A stretch of 64,000 nucleotides of DNA. Source: Syngnathus acus (taxonomy: Eukaryota > Chordata > Actinopteri > Syngnathiformes > Syngnathidae). Both the position numbers and the translations under genes were made by a program. The number at the start of each line of letters is the position of its first letter. Positions within the stretch are counted from its first letter, which is position 1. Below are positions 58,201 through 63,632 of this stretch, piece by piece. The notes beneath the pieces were generated by a model, which was not told where the DNA came from, ran no database searches, and was given only the letters and a program-made list of their open reading frames with translations. The stretch is taken from assembly GCF_901709675.1 (NCBI RefSeq), contig NC_051089.1, positions 19,156,008 to 19,220,007 of the forward strand, given 5' to 3'.

Positions 58201-59619
58201 GTACCAGCTTAGCAATGTAAAGATGCAGCTGACTCAAAGTGAGACTGCACCTGAGACTGGTTTATCACAAGGCATATATAAACAAACAACCATTCACGCT
58301 CACATTCACACCTAAGAAAAATGTACCGTCTTCAATAAATATTCCATAGAATGCGGGATAAATATCATCTGCCGTTTGATTGTATGTCTTAAAAGTAGAT
58401 AATCCAATATACTTGAATTCCAGTACTTGTTTACATGGACCCCTTTAACTTCCATCTATTTTCTGTACCACTTGTCCTCATTCGGCTTATGGTTTAGCTG
58501 GGGTTTATCTTAGCTGACTTACTTTGAGTGAGAGGTGCGGTACAACCTGTACTTGACAGCAGTCGATTGTAGTGTAAATATAGACAGACGACCATTCACA
58601 TTCAAACATATAGACAGTTTAGGCATTCTCGCAAGGCAGACTACCTGAAAAAAGCAAGCAGGGGCAGAACCTGCAAACATGCAGGATACATGCAAAAGCC
58701 AAAGGTAGGATTACAATTGTGAGGCAGATTTGTGACTCACTTTCTCCATTTTGATTAAGTACACAACATCTAATGAGGCTGAAGTACTTTGCATAACATC
58801 TACTAAAAACTCTATTTTTCTTTTTTGGTTTTGACACTCGTATTACTGTAATATAATGTGAAATATTGTGGCTGGACATTTGTAATTTTTACTCAGTTTC
58901 AGAATGTTTTACCTTGGTTTTGTCTTGAATGTTAATCAATAAAAAGAGAAGATAAAAAGCAAATAAATACCCCATAAAGTCATTTGGAAAAAAACTTAAC
59001 CCACATAGCCTGCATGAATCAAATTGTAATAAACAACACTCAAAATAAAATTGGAATGTCATCTAAATTATACCATTGATTGTGTTCCGAGGATAAATTA
59101 AAAATATTTGTCCAAAGTGCTGTATGTACCTCGCATGTGATACAATTTCGGAAGTTTATGATCTCATCTAGAAGCATTTTGAAACACACATGATTACTTA
59201 CTGATGAGTACAACCTTCCATCAACATCCATGCAAAGAAACTGTGCTGTTTCAATGCCTCTGATGACAATACAGCCTGGATCCACAGGGCGCATCTCCAT
59301 CAGGCCTTTTATTCACATTTGACAAATACAGCACAAATAGCAATATTATTGGCAAACACTGCATTTTGCACTGTCAAGTTATGTACATATTATTACATTA
59401 CTTACTGTACAGAGTTTGATCTGCAGAACCGAGAATCTGTCCATCTTCATGAATCATAAGATGTACTCCTGCCCTGGCAGCATAGAGGTGCCGAAAGCGA
59501 ACTGTCTCGCTCCAGCTATTGTGTGAGTGGGATTCCAGGTTTGAAAGTGGTATAGAAACAAATGCTACCACAGCAAATACATTAACAACTAATATAGTAA
59601 ATTTATGTACCAGAAGCAT
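24350..59619 (-). CDS. fgf19: Fibroblast growth factor 19 (three exons)
   Basis: Joined exons (59619-59406, 59305-59202, 24670-24350) encode 212 residues without a stop. Residues 1-22 are a hydrophobic signal peptide and residues 42-150 are the beta-trefoil core. [12 protein letters not shown] begins the core; FLCM (Cys96) and DDCTF (Cys114) are the Cys pair conserved in FGFs. The second disulfide pair of human FGF19 (exon 1 region) is absent. The C-terminal tail ends [10 protein letters not shown], as I recall for fish FGF19, which separates it from FGF21. FGF19 proteins are secreted, bind heparan sulfate weakly and signal through FGFR with beta-Klotho. The introns are 100 bp (phase 1) and 34,531 bp (phase 0). 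The 104-nt middle exon is the usual FGF size. It is the only clear host gene here. Confidence 0.96.
24681..24744 (-). mobile_element. Retroelement tail next to the exon 3 acceptor
   Basis: Minus-strand sequence aaagtgctatataaataaag followed by tttacttattactt resembles the AT-rich end of fish SINE/LINE tails (compare gcgctatataaattgaatg at about 53550-53570). It stops about 10 nt from the 3' splice site, so its T-rich tail may serve as the polypyrimidine tract of exon 3. The family is not identified. Confidence 0.5.
25411..25712 (-). mobile_element. tRNA-derived SINE, second family, copy 2
   Basis: Minus strand: head ggcctagtggtagagtgtcc, B-box-like gttcaaacccc, body ggcactcagcatgaaggg, and 3' end ttcaccacacccagatgtg through tttaactt. 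It matches the copy at 7301-7570 and recurs in unit B at 29150-29451. Confidence 0.87.
25848..25942 (+). repeat. TACA/TACG microsatellite
   Basis: Imperfect taca and tacg tetranucleotides. The unit B copy (29587-29677) lacks one cgta unit, which accounts for a 4-bp offset between the duplicates. Confidence 0.9.
26375..26593 (+). pseudogene. YqaJ-type recombinase N-terminal fragment
   Basis: 72 codons, [20 protein letters not shown] to [15 protein letters not shown]. The region [13 protein letters not shown] matches, from memory of the family, the lead-in to the YqaJ exonuclease-like domain of proteins encoded by ISL2EU elements in fish. The nuclease motifs themselves are absent; the frame ends where the internal deletion starts. 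Confidence 0.6.
27153..27338 (-). pseudogene. THAP zinc-finger domain fragment
   Basis: From [19 protein letters not shown] to [10 protein letters not shown]. It has the THAP pattern C-x4-C (CAVGC), then [17 protein letters not shown] and a second pair C-x2-(H), where the His is replaced by Asp (CNED). THAP domains bind DNA and are found in P, Kolobok and ISL2EU transposons. It ends shortly after the domain, so only the DNA-binding part remains. Confidence 0.85.
28526..28659 (+). pseudogene. Tc1 transposase N-terminus (unit A)
   Basis: 44 codons of the paired-type helix-turn-helix DNA-binding domain, identical to the start of the copy at 31038, cut off by the duplication junction. Confidence 0.9.
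29150..29451 (-). mobile_element. tRNA-derived SINE, second family, copy 3
   Basis: Duplicate of the SINE at 25411-25712, carried along in the segmental duplication and not an independent insertion. Confidence 0.87.
29587..29677 (+). repeat. TACA/TACG microsatellite (unit B)
   Basis: Copy of 25848-25942 with one tetranucleotide fewer. Confidence 0.9.
29885..30869 (-). mobile_element. pogo-type MITE, copy B (unoccupied)
   Basis: 985-bp copy of 26150-28357 without the ISL2EU-type element, flanked by TA. The same triple segment is present (about 30179, 30332 and 30508). Confidence 0.92.
31362..32066. mobile_element. Tigger-like MITE fragment nested in hAT
   Basis: From gtactgggcaggctaacgag it follows the MITE at 48919-49244 and ends at its terminus gcgagggattactg before TA. 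The other terminus is missing. The middle (about 31660-31960) is longer than in that copy and matches 43330-43565 in reverse. Confidence 0.8.
32124..32405 (+). pseudogene. hAT zinc-finger/N-terminal fragment
   Basis: [20 protein letters not shown], preceded out of the annotated frame by CLICKETV, gives a C-x2-C...H-x4-H finger as in GTF2IRD2/ZBED-type hAT proteins; [14 protein letters not shown] follows as in that family. The rest of the transposase is deleted. Confidence 0.7.
34082..35789 (+). pseudogene. LINE endonuclease and RT N-terminus
   Basis: 34082-34340 reads [16 protein letters not shown], the start of an APE-type endonuclease; a frameshift near 34335 leads into the long frame from 34345. 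Motifs follow: [23 protein letters not shown] and LSDHCLVHL (catalytic Asp and His). After a linker the RT begins with [14 protein letters not shown] and [19 protein letters not shown]. It stops at NHLKDV, where the nested element begins. Except for the frameshift this is very well kept. Confidence 0.92.
35790..36469 (-). mobile_element. LINE-derived non-autonomous element, copy 2
   Basis: Antisense to its host LINE. On the minus strand it begins with 5' sequence coding [20 protein letters not shown], later [13 protein letters not shown], then [18 protein letters not shown], and goes straight into a 3' tail ending aataaagctgactctgactc. It lacks any RT. It lies exactly between LINE codons NHLKDV and GPLLDP, so its limits are well defined. 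It is about 60 bp shorter at the 5' end than copy 3. Confidence 0.85.
36470..37549 (+). pseudogene. LINE reverse transcriptase C-terminal part
   Basis: [32 protein letters not shown] (first catalytic Asp), [20 protein letters not shown] and [12 protein letters not shown] (YADD). It then runs through [13 protein letters not shown] to a C-terminus ending [15 protein letters not shown]. 360 codons with no stop. Only the nested element separates it from its N-terminal half. Confidence 0.93.
38041..39095 (+). mobile_element. hAT element, internally deleted
   Basis: Ends CAGACATGGGCAGACTACGG and ggtttgcccacccctg; the duplication gtctagac is at 38033-38040 and 39096-39103. A start [16 protein letters not shown] (38425) runs, after a poly(A) tract and frame change, into the hAT C-terminal block [18 protein letters not shown] (about 38505) that ends near 38678. 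So the transposase start and end remain and everything catalytic has gone. Confidence 0.92.
39549..39675 (+). repeat. CA-rich microsatellite
   Basis: cacacacacgcgcacacgc-type units followed by more degenerate cacac-rich sequence. Confidence 0.85.
40019..40055 (+). repeat. (CATA)n microsatellite
   Basis: About nine cata tetranucleotides directly after the element ending at 40013. Confidence 0.85.
40115..40410. repeat. Unclassified interspersed repeat R1, copy 2
   Basis: Same orientation and order as 21815-22140 (aatgtgtggtgtggtgttgg, gcaagcataaggtaaaag, agagggagagaagaaag). It lacks the CT tail. It is non-coding. Confidence 0.7.
40612..41772 (+). pseudogene. L1/Tx1-like LINE ORF1 remnant
   Basis: A coiled-coil-like stretch, [19 protein letters not shown] to [14 protein letters not shown] (40755-40900), leads after frameshifts to a reading [15 protein letters not shown], the centre of fish L1 ORF1, and [10 protein letters not shown] (41540 on). 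The end [16 protein letters not shown]-stop is at 41772. ORF1 proteins are RNA-binding chaperones of the L1 particle. It is interrupted by the hAT at 41170-41539. Confidence 0.75.
41170..41539. mobile_element. hAT-type element nested in L1 ORF1
   Basis: Ends caggggtgtcaaacc and gagtttgagacatgtg; the duplication gtctacat is at 41162-41169 and 41540-41547. Removing it with one duplication restores a continuous ORF1 frame through VYINEN. Non-coding, 370 bp. Confidence 0.93.
41773..43096. other. Intronic sequence, nothing recognised
   Basis: 1.3 kb, AT-rich on the right. At about 42370-42600 a GC-richer stretch reads like old retroelement sequence, but no motif could be placed. No terminal repeats were seen. 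Confidence 0.35.
43097..43262 (+). repeat. R1 tail fragment with CT microsatellite
   Basis: ggccagcccgcttcacccac...cttcctatttctttgag matches 22129-22200, then a CT tract as at 22338-22388. The body of R1 is missing. Confidence 0.8.
43271..43565. mobile_element. Tigger-like MITE, truncated
   Basis: Starts cagtactccctcgctatatc after TA and follows the reverse complement of the right part of the copies at 31362-32066 and 48919-49244. It breaks at 43565 where Ty3 sequence starts. Confidence 0.8.
43614..44693 (+). pseudogene. Ty3-type Gag-protease fragment
   Basis: A frame open from about 43614 contains [14 protein letters not shown], a capsid-like region with [17 protein letters not shown], one CCHC zinc knuckle ([14 protein letters not shown], about 44365) and a protease motif [12 protein letters not shown] (about 44535). 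It breaks off at 44693, before RT. There is no LTR on either side. It resembles the Gag of fish Ty3 elements and of the domesticated LDOC1/RTL group, but no gene context suggests domestication. Confidence 0.85.
44694..45612 (+). pseudogene. LINE 3' end with CxxC insert and GAT tail
   Basis: From [14 protein letters not shown] (RT end) through a cysteine-rich insert, [20 protein letters not shown] followed by WVHRRCSG and CKRC, to [35 protein letters not shown] and [15 protein letters not shown] frameshift at about 45312 and one TGA near 45410 break it. It ends with (gat)n at 45581-45612. The C-terminal part is of an RTE-like or related non-LTR type; the clade is uncertain. Confidence 0.8.
45617..45660. 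mobile_element. Tigger-like MITE end fragment
   Basis: On the minus strand tacagcaatgcctcgtttat and attggctcc match the terminus of the MITE at 48919-49244 with several changes. Only one end is present. Confidence 0.5.
45928..46813. mobile_element. hAT element nested in pogo
   Basis: Ends cagatgtgtcaaaagtccgg and aagtttggacacccctg; the duplication cactacag is at 45920-45927 and 46814-46821. The 886-bp body has no transposase frame. Confidence 0.92.
46954..48246 (+). pseudogene. pogo transposase, two frameshifts
   Basis: [20 protein letters not shown] starts a CENP-B/pogo N-terminal HTH, and a second DNA-binding (CENPB-type) domain follows ([17 protein letters not shown]). The DDE domain has its first Asp in NMDEVPL (about 47458), the second in IFDSMRAH (about 47785) and the third in [12 protein letters not shown] (about 47905). 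The C-terminus is acidic ([14 protein letters not shown]). Frameshifts lie in the A-run at about 47427-47434 and near 48020. All catalytic residues are kept, so its inactivation is recent. Confidence 0.93.
48919..49244. mobile_element. Tigger-like MITE, complete
   Basis: Ends cagtaatccctcgtttatcg and cgatggatcactg with TA on both sides; the subterminal cgcggata/ccgcgata repeats are inverted. 326 bp. Reference copy for fragments at 31362, 43271, 45617 and 54134. Confidence 0.9.
49262..50287. mobile_element. Tigger-like MITE, copy 2, with solo LTR
   Basis: Ends CAGTCAAACCTCGGTTTTC and CGAAAACCGATGTTTGACTG, between TA pairs. It aligns with 23278-24086, but has a single copy of the internal 180-bp unit and carries a 342-bp LTR at 49918-50259. 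Confidence 0.9.
49918..50259 (-). mobile_element. Solo LTR nested in MITE
   Basis: TGTCATGGATTGG...ACGTGACA on the plus strand; TGTCACG...CCATGACA on the minus strand. The 5-bp duplication gggac is at 49913-49917 and 50260-50264. The other MITE copy shows ccgggacgttcg, the empty site. No internal region is left, as expected after LTR-LTR recombination. Orientation and superfamily cannot be fixed; Ty3-like is a guess. Confidence 0.9.
50290..50535 (-). mobile_element. L1-like LINE 3' UTR, distal part
   Basis: Reverse complement of the fragments at 9650-9690 and 20811-21013 (ggattatctgtac, catttgctcatacagc). A (taa)n run lies at 50409-50428. With 54303-54470 it forms the 3' UTR of the ORF2 remnant at 54475-57750, split by the pogo MITE. 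Confidence 0.7.
50718..51506. mobile_element. hAT element nested in pogo MITE C
   Basis: Ends CAGTGTTTCCCAACCAGTG and aggttgggaaacactg; the duplication ggctaaac is at 50710-50717 and 51507-51514. 789 bp, no transposase frame. Confidence 0.94.
51935..53590 (+). mobile_element. Unclassified insertion with TTA tail
   Basis: Begins near aaagtacaaggaaagacgtg and ends gaaaagcgctatataaattg followed by (tta)n, a tail typical of fish non-LTR retroelements. The GC-rich body (52020-52690) holds overlapping open frames rich in Pro, Ser and Ala that match no domain I know. A hAT is nested at 52697-53464. The left limit is approximate. Confidence 0.5.
52697..53464. mobile_element. hAT element TAGGGGTGTAACG
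   Basis: Ends TAGGGGTGTAACGATTCATCG and gatttacacccctA; the duplication cttgttaa is at 52689-52696 and 53465-53472. Both subterminal regions are rich in atcgat/tatcgtgat. 768 bp with a long poly(A) near 53310; a short frame inside is not a known domain. Confidence 0.92.
53946..54110 (-). pseudogene. pogo transposase C-terminal fragment
   Basis: Minus strand reads [15 protein letters not shown]-stop, the same acidic tail as at the end of the transposase at 46954-48246 ([10 protein letters not shown]). It identifies the pogo parent of MITE families A to C. Confidence 0.65.
54134..54190. mobile_element. Tigger-like MITE terminus
   Basis: cagtaatcccttgctacatc after TA, then cgcggttcgtttatcgcgg, as in the MITE at 43271-43565, followed by a T-run and then pogo MITE sequence. 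Only one end is present. Confidence 0.65.
54475..57750 (-). pseudogene. L1/Tx1-like ORF2 (endonuclease-RT)
   Basis: Recognisable pieces: [20 protein letters not shown] with [11 protein letters not shown] and [10 protein letters not shown] (57490-57270); [12 protein letters not shown] (about 57225, endonuclease Asp); [18 protein letters not shown] (about 56250), the RT N-motif; [15 protein letters not shown] (about 55495), the first catalytic Asp region; a late [14 protein letters not shown]...HTTWQC zinc-like C-terminal motif (about 54800). Many stops and shifts separate them and the YADD box could not be placed. Long dead. Confidence 0.85.
55826..56187 (+). mobile_element. tRNA-related SINE, ATGG-tailed, copy 2, with 13-bp TSD
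   Basis: tRNA-like head ggcggctcggtgg...agcacgtccaactcac with B-box GGTTCGATTCC (55880-55890), body with tggagtttgcatgttctccc and gctgggataggctccagc, and the tail ggaaatggatggatgg. A perfect 13-bp duplication acttgcacgaata flanks it (55813-55825 and 56188-56200). It is inserted in the ORF2 remnant. Confidence 0.95.
57751..58448. other. Intronic sequence, little recognised
   Basis: AT-rich, non-coding. At about 58262-58320, aaacaaacaaccattcacgctc and cattcacacctaag match the middle of the ATGG-tailed SINE, so a fragment of that family lies here. Confidence 0.4.
58449..58690 (-). mobile_element. Decayed ATGG-tailed SINE
   Basis: tccatctattttctgtaccac, agacgaccattcacattc and gggcagaacctgcaaacatg follow the order of the SINE at 4066-4400 with many changes and a deletion at its head. 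Confidence 0.6.
58691..59201. other. Start of fgf19 intron 2, nothing recognised
   Basis: Unique-looking AT-rich sequence next to exon 2, with no repeat signatures. This and 24745-24937 are the only parts of the intron, apart from small gaps, that could be ancestral. Confidence 0.4.
59202..59305 (-). CDS. fgf19: fgf19 coding exon 2
   Basis: 104 nt between acceptor aataaaag and donor gtaagt. It encodes residues 72-106, (S)[18 protein letters not shown] to DGRLYSS, with the conserved FLCM at 94-97. The first two bases complete a split Ser codon with exon 1 (phase 1). The end is phase 0. Confidence 0.96.
59306..59405 (-). other. fgf19: fgf19 intron 1 (100 bp)
   Basis: GTAAGT at 59405-59400 and AG at 59307-59306. 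Short and without repeats. Confidence 0.94.
59406..59619 (-). CDS. fgf19: fgf19 coding exon 1
   Basis: ATG at 59619-59617, with an in-frame TAG 24 nt upstream fixing it as the only candidate start nearby. It encodes a hydrophobic signal segment ([20 protein letters not shown]), then [19 protein letters not shown] and [13 protein letters not shown], 71 codons plus one base. Confidence 0.95.
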
Positions 59620-59760
59620 GATTCTTAAAGACCCCTGGGCCTATTCGGTTTTTGCTATTATTCTTGTTTGATAGTATAAAGCACTCTATTTCCTAGCGAG
59701 CCTTTTAAAAGCGGTTCTTATCAGTTACTGATAACCTTCTCCCCCAAATCCAGTTCCAGG
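59620..59760 (-). promoter_or_regulatory. fgf19: Presumed fgf19 5' UTR and core promoter
   Basis: A TTTTAAAA box (59703-59710) lies about 85 nt upstream of the ATG and could act as a TATA element; tttata near 59680 is an alternative. Just above it TTATCAG (59718-59724) and CTGATAA (59728-59734) form an inverted pair of GATA-factor motifs with 3 bp between. No transposon is recognised between these and exon 1. The start site is inferred. Confidence 0.45.
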
Positions 59761-59949
59761 AAGTATTCCAACACACCCCTTCACAACATCCAACTAAATC
59801 GTTGTTTTCATTGGCCTCAGAGAAGCCCAACTACTACAATCATGAAATAAAGCATGAACAGAATTCCTCAATTAATCAAAACACAGAGAAAAATAAATAA
59901 ATATTAATTAATTTTAGGTTGCTGAACTCAGCTCTGTTGTGCTGTAAGT
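59761..59949. other. fgf19 upstream region
   Basis: Unique-looking sequence between the presumed promoter and the hAT at 59950; ctgtaagt at 59942-59949 is the hAT target duplication. No further elements were recognised. Confidence 0.35.
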
Positions 59950-60053
59950 CAATGGTCCCTAACCTTTTTTGCGCCACGGACCGGTTACGTGTCAGAAATA
60001 TTTTCGCGGACCGGCCTTTATATAAATGAATAATACATTAAGATAAATAAATA

Positions 60054-61819
60054 CCGTAAATTCCGGACTATAAGCCGCACCGGACTATAAGCCGCACCAG
60101 CTAAAATTGGGGGATATTTTAGTTTTTTTCTTATATAAGCCGCACCGGACTATAAGCCGCACGTGCACACGCGTTTTTTACAAAGAAAGACCGTTCACAG
60201 AAAGCCTTTTTAAAGTTTTAATAACATACTTTAACATGTCTTTCTAAACATTGCCTGTGACGCAGCAGTAGTACCGCAGCAACACGGAAGTGTGCACGCG
60301 AGTTATTAACAAAGAAAGACTGGACACAGAAAGCTTTTTTAAAGTTTTAATAACATACCTTAACATTTCTTTCCAAACACTGCCCGTGACGCGGCAGTAA
60401 TACCGCAGCAACACGGAAGTAACACAAGACTAATAGGGCTGGATTAAAAAAAACATACCCGGTAAAAGTCACTGAGACGCGGCGGTAACACAGCAGCAAC
60501 ACGGTAGTACAGCACCAACAGGGCTCGTTAAAAAACACACCAGTAAAAGTAAAAAAAGAGCTTCATCGTCTTCATCTTCCTCCTGTGCACTGAAACCATC
60601 GAAGTCTTCCTCCTCAGCGTCCGATTGGAATAGCGTTAGATATCCTTCGCCTCACACTTTCTCAGTCTCTCTTTCGTCGTCGCTTTTATGCATTTCTTCG
60701 AGTGTGATGAGGGTCTGTTCATGCTAATTTTATTCATGCACGAAGCGCTAAATTACATTAAACTAGCGAGCGACACGTATAGCTCCAGAGTAGACGGGAC
60801 CACGAAATAAAGAAAAGGGTGACGTAACACAATGTCATCAACATCGACTGCCTTTAGCTTAAAAGCGGCATCATATGCATTTCTTTTGTCCCCCATAATG
60901 ACGGTTTGTGTATAAAAGCTCCCTTTCAGTAATGTCCGTCTTGATCTCGTTCTGTCTCTTCTTCGTGTGAATTATACGCCTATCAAAACACAAACTAGCA
61001 CGTCTTCTTCGGCGCATTATCTCTTCTTCGTCTGTCTCGTTCTTGCTTCCTGCTAGAGCGCCCCGGAGGCCGTAAAAATCCATAAATACGCCGCGCCGCC
61101 ATTTAAGCTCTATTTCCCTCTTTGACAGCCAAATCGATTGCTTTTAACTTAAAAGCTGCATCAAATGCATTTCTTCGTGTGTTTTCCATAATGAGGGTGT
61201 GTGCGTGATGCGCGAAATGTTCAAAACACAAACTAGTACGTCTTCTTCGGCGCATTATCTCTTCTTCGTCTGTCTCGCTCTTGCTTCCTGCTAGAGCGCC
61301 CCCTGGAGGCCGTAAAAATCCATAAATACGCCGCGCCGCCATTTAAGCCAGTACTTACTTATTCAAAGTAACCTTCTGAATAAAATGCATTAAAAGTTCA
61401 CGTTCATTACAACTTGTTTTTGGTGAGCAAAATGTCAGAAGAATTGAATTTAAATGCTGATTGATTAGGTTTTAATACAATGCAGATGGTCCAAACAGCG
61501 CCACTGCTTTGTGTAATCTCTGAGTCACATGGCAGAGTAAGAGAAAGGGTTTAGAGCCCTTTGACGCAGGTCACCTAGCGTGCATTCCTACTAAAGCTCA
61601 TAATAGTCACAAGCAACACAGCCAGAATAAGCAGCAGCCATAGTAGTGTTTCAAAATAGTATTTTTGTTGTTGTTTTCTTCAAGATACCGCAGTGTATAA
61701 AAGTGATCAAGTCATCACAAAAATCACGAAAAAAATCCTTATATAAGCCGCACCTGACTATAACCCGCAGGGTTCAAAATTTGGGAAAAAAGTCGCGGCT
61801 TATAGTCCGGAATTTACGG
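60054..61819 (-). mobile_element. pogo-type element CCGTAAATTCCGG nested in hAT
   Basis: Ends CCGTAAATTCCGGACTATAAG and ttatagtccggaatttacgg, TA on both sides, with repeated ctataagccgcac on the left. A 130-bp segment is duplicated at 60176-60425 and a 240-270-bp segment at 60838-61348. Each of the latter copies starts a pogo-type N-terminus on the minus strand (NAYDAAFKLKAVD at about 60890, NAFDAAFKLKAIDLAVKEG at about 61170). The rest of the transposase is missing. Confidence 0.88.
61103..61186 (-). pseudogene. pogo transposase N-terminal fragment
   Basis: MENTRRNAFDAAFKLKAIDL followed by AVKEGNRA, close to the CENP-B-type HTH start of the transposase at 46954 ([20 protein letters not shown]). 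Stops after 27 codons. Confidence 0.75.
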
Positions 61820-62004
61820 TAATACATTTATAATAAATAGATAAATACGATGAAATAAAATGATATGACTGGCATAAAAACAAGTATAAACGACATAAGA
61901 ATAAAATTCACCATTACGTTGAATTAGTGGAAGCACTGAGTTTGTTTCTCAGAAACAAGCCGGTCCCATCTTGGCGTAATCGGAGACAATGACACCCGAA
62001 GTGG

Positions 62005-62268
62005 TTAAGGTTTGTCTTTAAATGCAGGATGCTTGGTATCCATGTGCCGAAGCAGTTTTGAAGGCTTCATTGCCTCGTTAGATAGCCTGTCGTTGCATAT
62101 TATGCAGAGTGGGCTTGGCGCGTCAGCGTCACCTGTGGCGATAAATCCATATTTTAAGTAGGACTCCAAAACATTTCTTTTAAATGCAGCTTTCCTTTTC
62201 TTGGAAGTCGTAGCCTCTTCTTCCGTCTCCTCATTGGGCTTTTTTGCCTTTCCGAAGAAGCTTTCCAA
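62005..62268 (-). pseudogene. hAT transposase BED zinc finger
   Basis: 87 codons: a basic start (MESFFGKAKKPNEE), a linker, then YLKYGFI, PLCIICNDRLSNEAMKPSKL and LRHMDTKHPAF, giving C-x2-C...H-x4-H. This is the N-terminal DNA-binding finger of Charlie/ZBED-type hATs. The frame ends where the internal deletion starts. Confidence 0.85.
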
Positions 62269-62595
62269 ACATCTGTTTCTTGCTCATTTTTGCTTGCTTC
62301 GTGGCCTTGACTGAGGTGACATGTCACGTGACCGAGACGAGCGTCTTGACCTGAACCGACAGATGTAATTGGGAGAAGATCGCCAATATTTTTATATTTT
62401 TCAAAATAAATTCTTACTCATTTTTGCTAGCTTTGCGGGCTCGACTGGGGAAACATGTCACATGACCGGGACGAGCGTCTTGACCTGAATTAATTGATCG
62501 TCGATAAGTCGCCGCCCGGTGGTTGGGGACCACGGCTGTAAGTGATTACAACATACTGAGTGTTTAATTGTTTAGCATTAAAGTGGTTGACTGTG

Positions 62596-62617
62596 ATGGA
62601 TGGATGGATGGATGGAT
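62596..62617 (+). repeat. (ATGG)n microsatellite
   Basis: About five atgg units. It may be the tail of a lost ATGG-tailed SINE; no body is present. Confidence 0.8.
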
Positions 62618-62826
62618 CCCCAACCGAACATTTTTTGTTTTTTTCCAAAAAAGTTTCAAAAGATGATGATAAACATTCAGTATTATGGCAAAATCCAAAA
62701 TATCAAAAAACAAAGATTTGCAACAATGCAAATGCATGGGTGCCAAACTGTGATTGTGCAGTTGGCAGTTGTAGTTTTAATTTGCAATGTCACTTGTCAC
62801 CACTAGATGTAAGACATGTCTTAGTT

Positions 62827-63556
62827 CAGAGTCAGAGTCAGAGTCAGCTTTATTGTCAATTCCTTCATGCTAAGACACACAAAGAAACCGAAATTTTGTT
62901 TCCCCTATCCCATGGTGACGAGACACAGTACACGATTAACATACAAGTAAACAACGGGGGAGAGAGTTCAGGACCCCAACAGCCTGGAGATCACAACCTT
63001 CGCCAGTGGCGAGCAGCGCTAGCATCCCACAACAGAGTCCCGGCACCATTCGTCACGGATGTAGACGCACAGTCCACCTCCTCGCGATGTTCCCCCTCGT
63101 ACAATGGCCCGGTCCGCCCGATAGCACGCCAGCCGCTCCAGATGCACAGCAGTAACGCACTGTCCGGTCCGTAGAACACAGCAGGCATGTTGATGTCCAG
63201 CGATCGAACGTTCGCTAGAAGAATGGAAGGCACGGCCGGGCGAGCTGGGTTGACCGCCAGCCTGGCCCGGACGCCCAACCGGGGGAGGAATAGCAGGCGA
63301 GTCCGGCGACGCTACAGGACGGAGCAGACCGAGCGCCTTTAATGTCCACGCTTCAAAGTCCAGATCGCCACAAAACTCGCTTTCGCCGATGTCGAGCAGA
63401 ACCAGCCCGCCGCACTTGTAGCACAACCCGGTACAACGAGACGAACACACAAAACTGTCGGACAAACCCACATTAAACGACAAAACAAAACACCGTTCGG
63501 GACAGAGAGAGGCCGCTGCGTGTGCACGCGCCGCCATCTTACTTCCAGTTGCACTG
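62827..63556 (-). mobile_element. LINE-derived non-autonomous element, copy 3 (longest)
   Basis: Minus strand: starts near ccgccat at about 63540, with a frame MAARAHAAASLCPERC through [20 protein letters not shown] and [13 protein letters not shown], and ends [20 protein letters not shown] (63537-63019). A LINE endonuclease has that last motif (compare [13 protein letters not shown] at 34405). It then passes directly into the 3' tail with aataaagctgactctgac. The element is therefore the two ends of a LINE with its endonuclease-RT removed. Confidence 0.85.
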
Positions 63557-63632
63557 ACATTGGGTCTTACGCTGCCTTATAGCAAGAAGTACTAATATTT
63601 TGCGGATTTGGAATGATCATACTTGTAAACCA

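Larger units (their letters stand above)
24671..59201 (-). other. fgf19: fgf19 intron 2 (34.5 kb)
   Basis: Donor gtaagtaatc follows TCA at 59202; acceptor ttacttatgttacag precedes CAC at 24670. The splice phase is 0. Everything between 24.7 and 59.2 kb in this list is inside this intron, including at least a dozen transposable elements. The other intron of the gene is only 100 bp. Confidence 0.93.
59950..62535 (-). mobile_element. hAT element (2.6 kb) upstream of fgf19
   Basis: Ends caatggtccctaacc and ggttggggaccacgg with ccggtt/ccggcc subterminal sequence; the duplication ctgtaagt is at 59942-59949 and 62536-62543. It keeps a BED-finger N-terminus (62005-62268) and contains the pogo-type element 60054-61819. 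No catalytic domain is left. Confidence 0.93.

Noticed and set aside
58619-58879. 86-codon minus-strand frame near fgf19 exon 2
   Set aside because: It overlaps the decayed SINE, has no similarity to known domains, and no splice logic ties it to fgf19.
59040-59201. Continuation of exon 2 frame beyond VSNHVCF
   Set aside because: The GTAAGT at 59201 is a consensus donor in the right phase, and the downstream frame has no FGF similarity.
24350-59619. fgf21 or fgf23 as identity of the FGF gene
   Set aside because: The exon 1 and C-terminal motifs ([28 protein letters not shown]) fit fish FGF19 as I know it better than FGF21 or FGF23.
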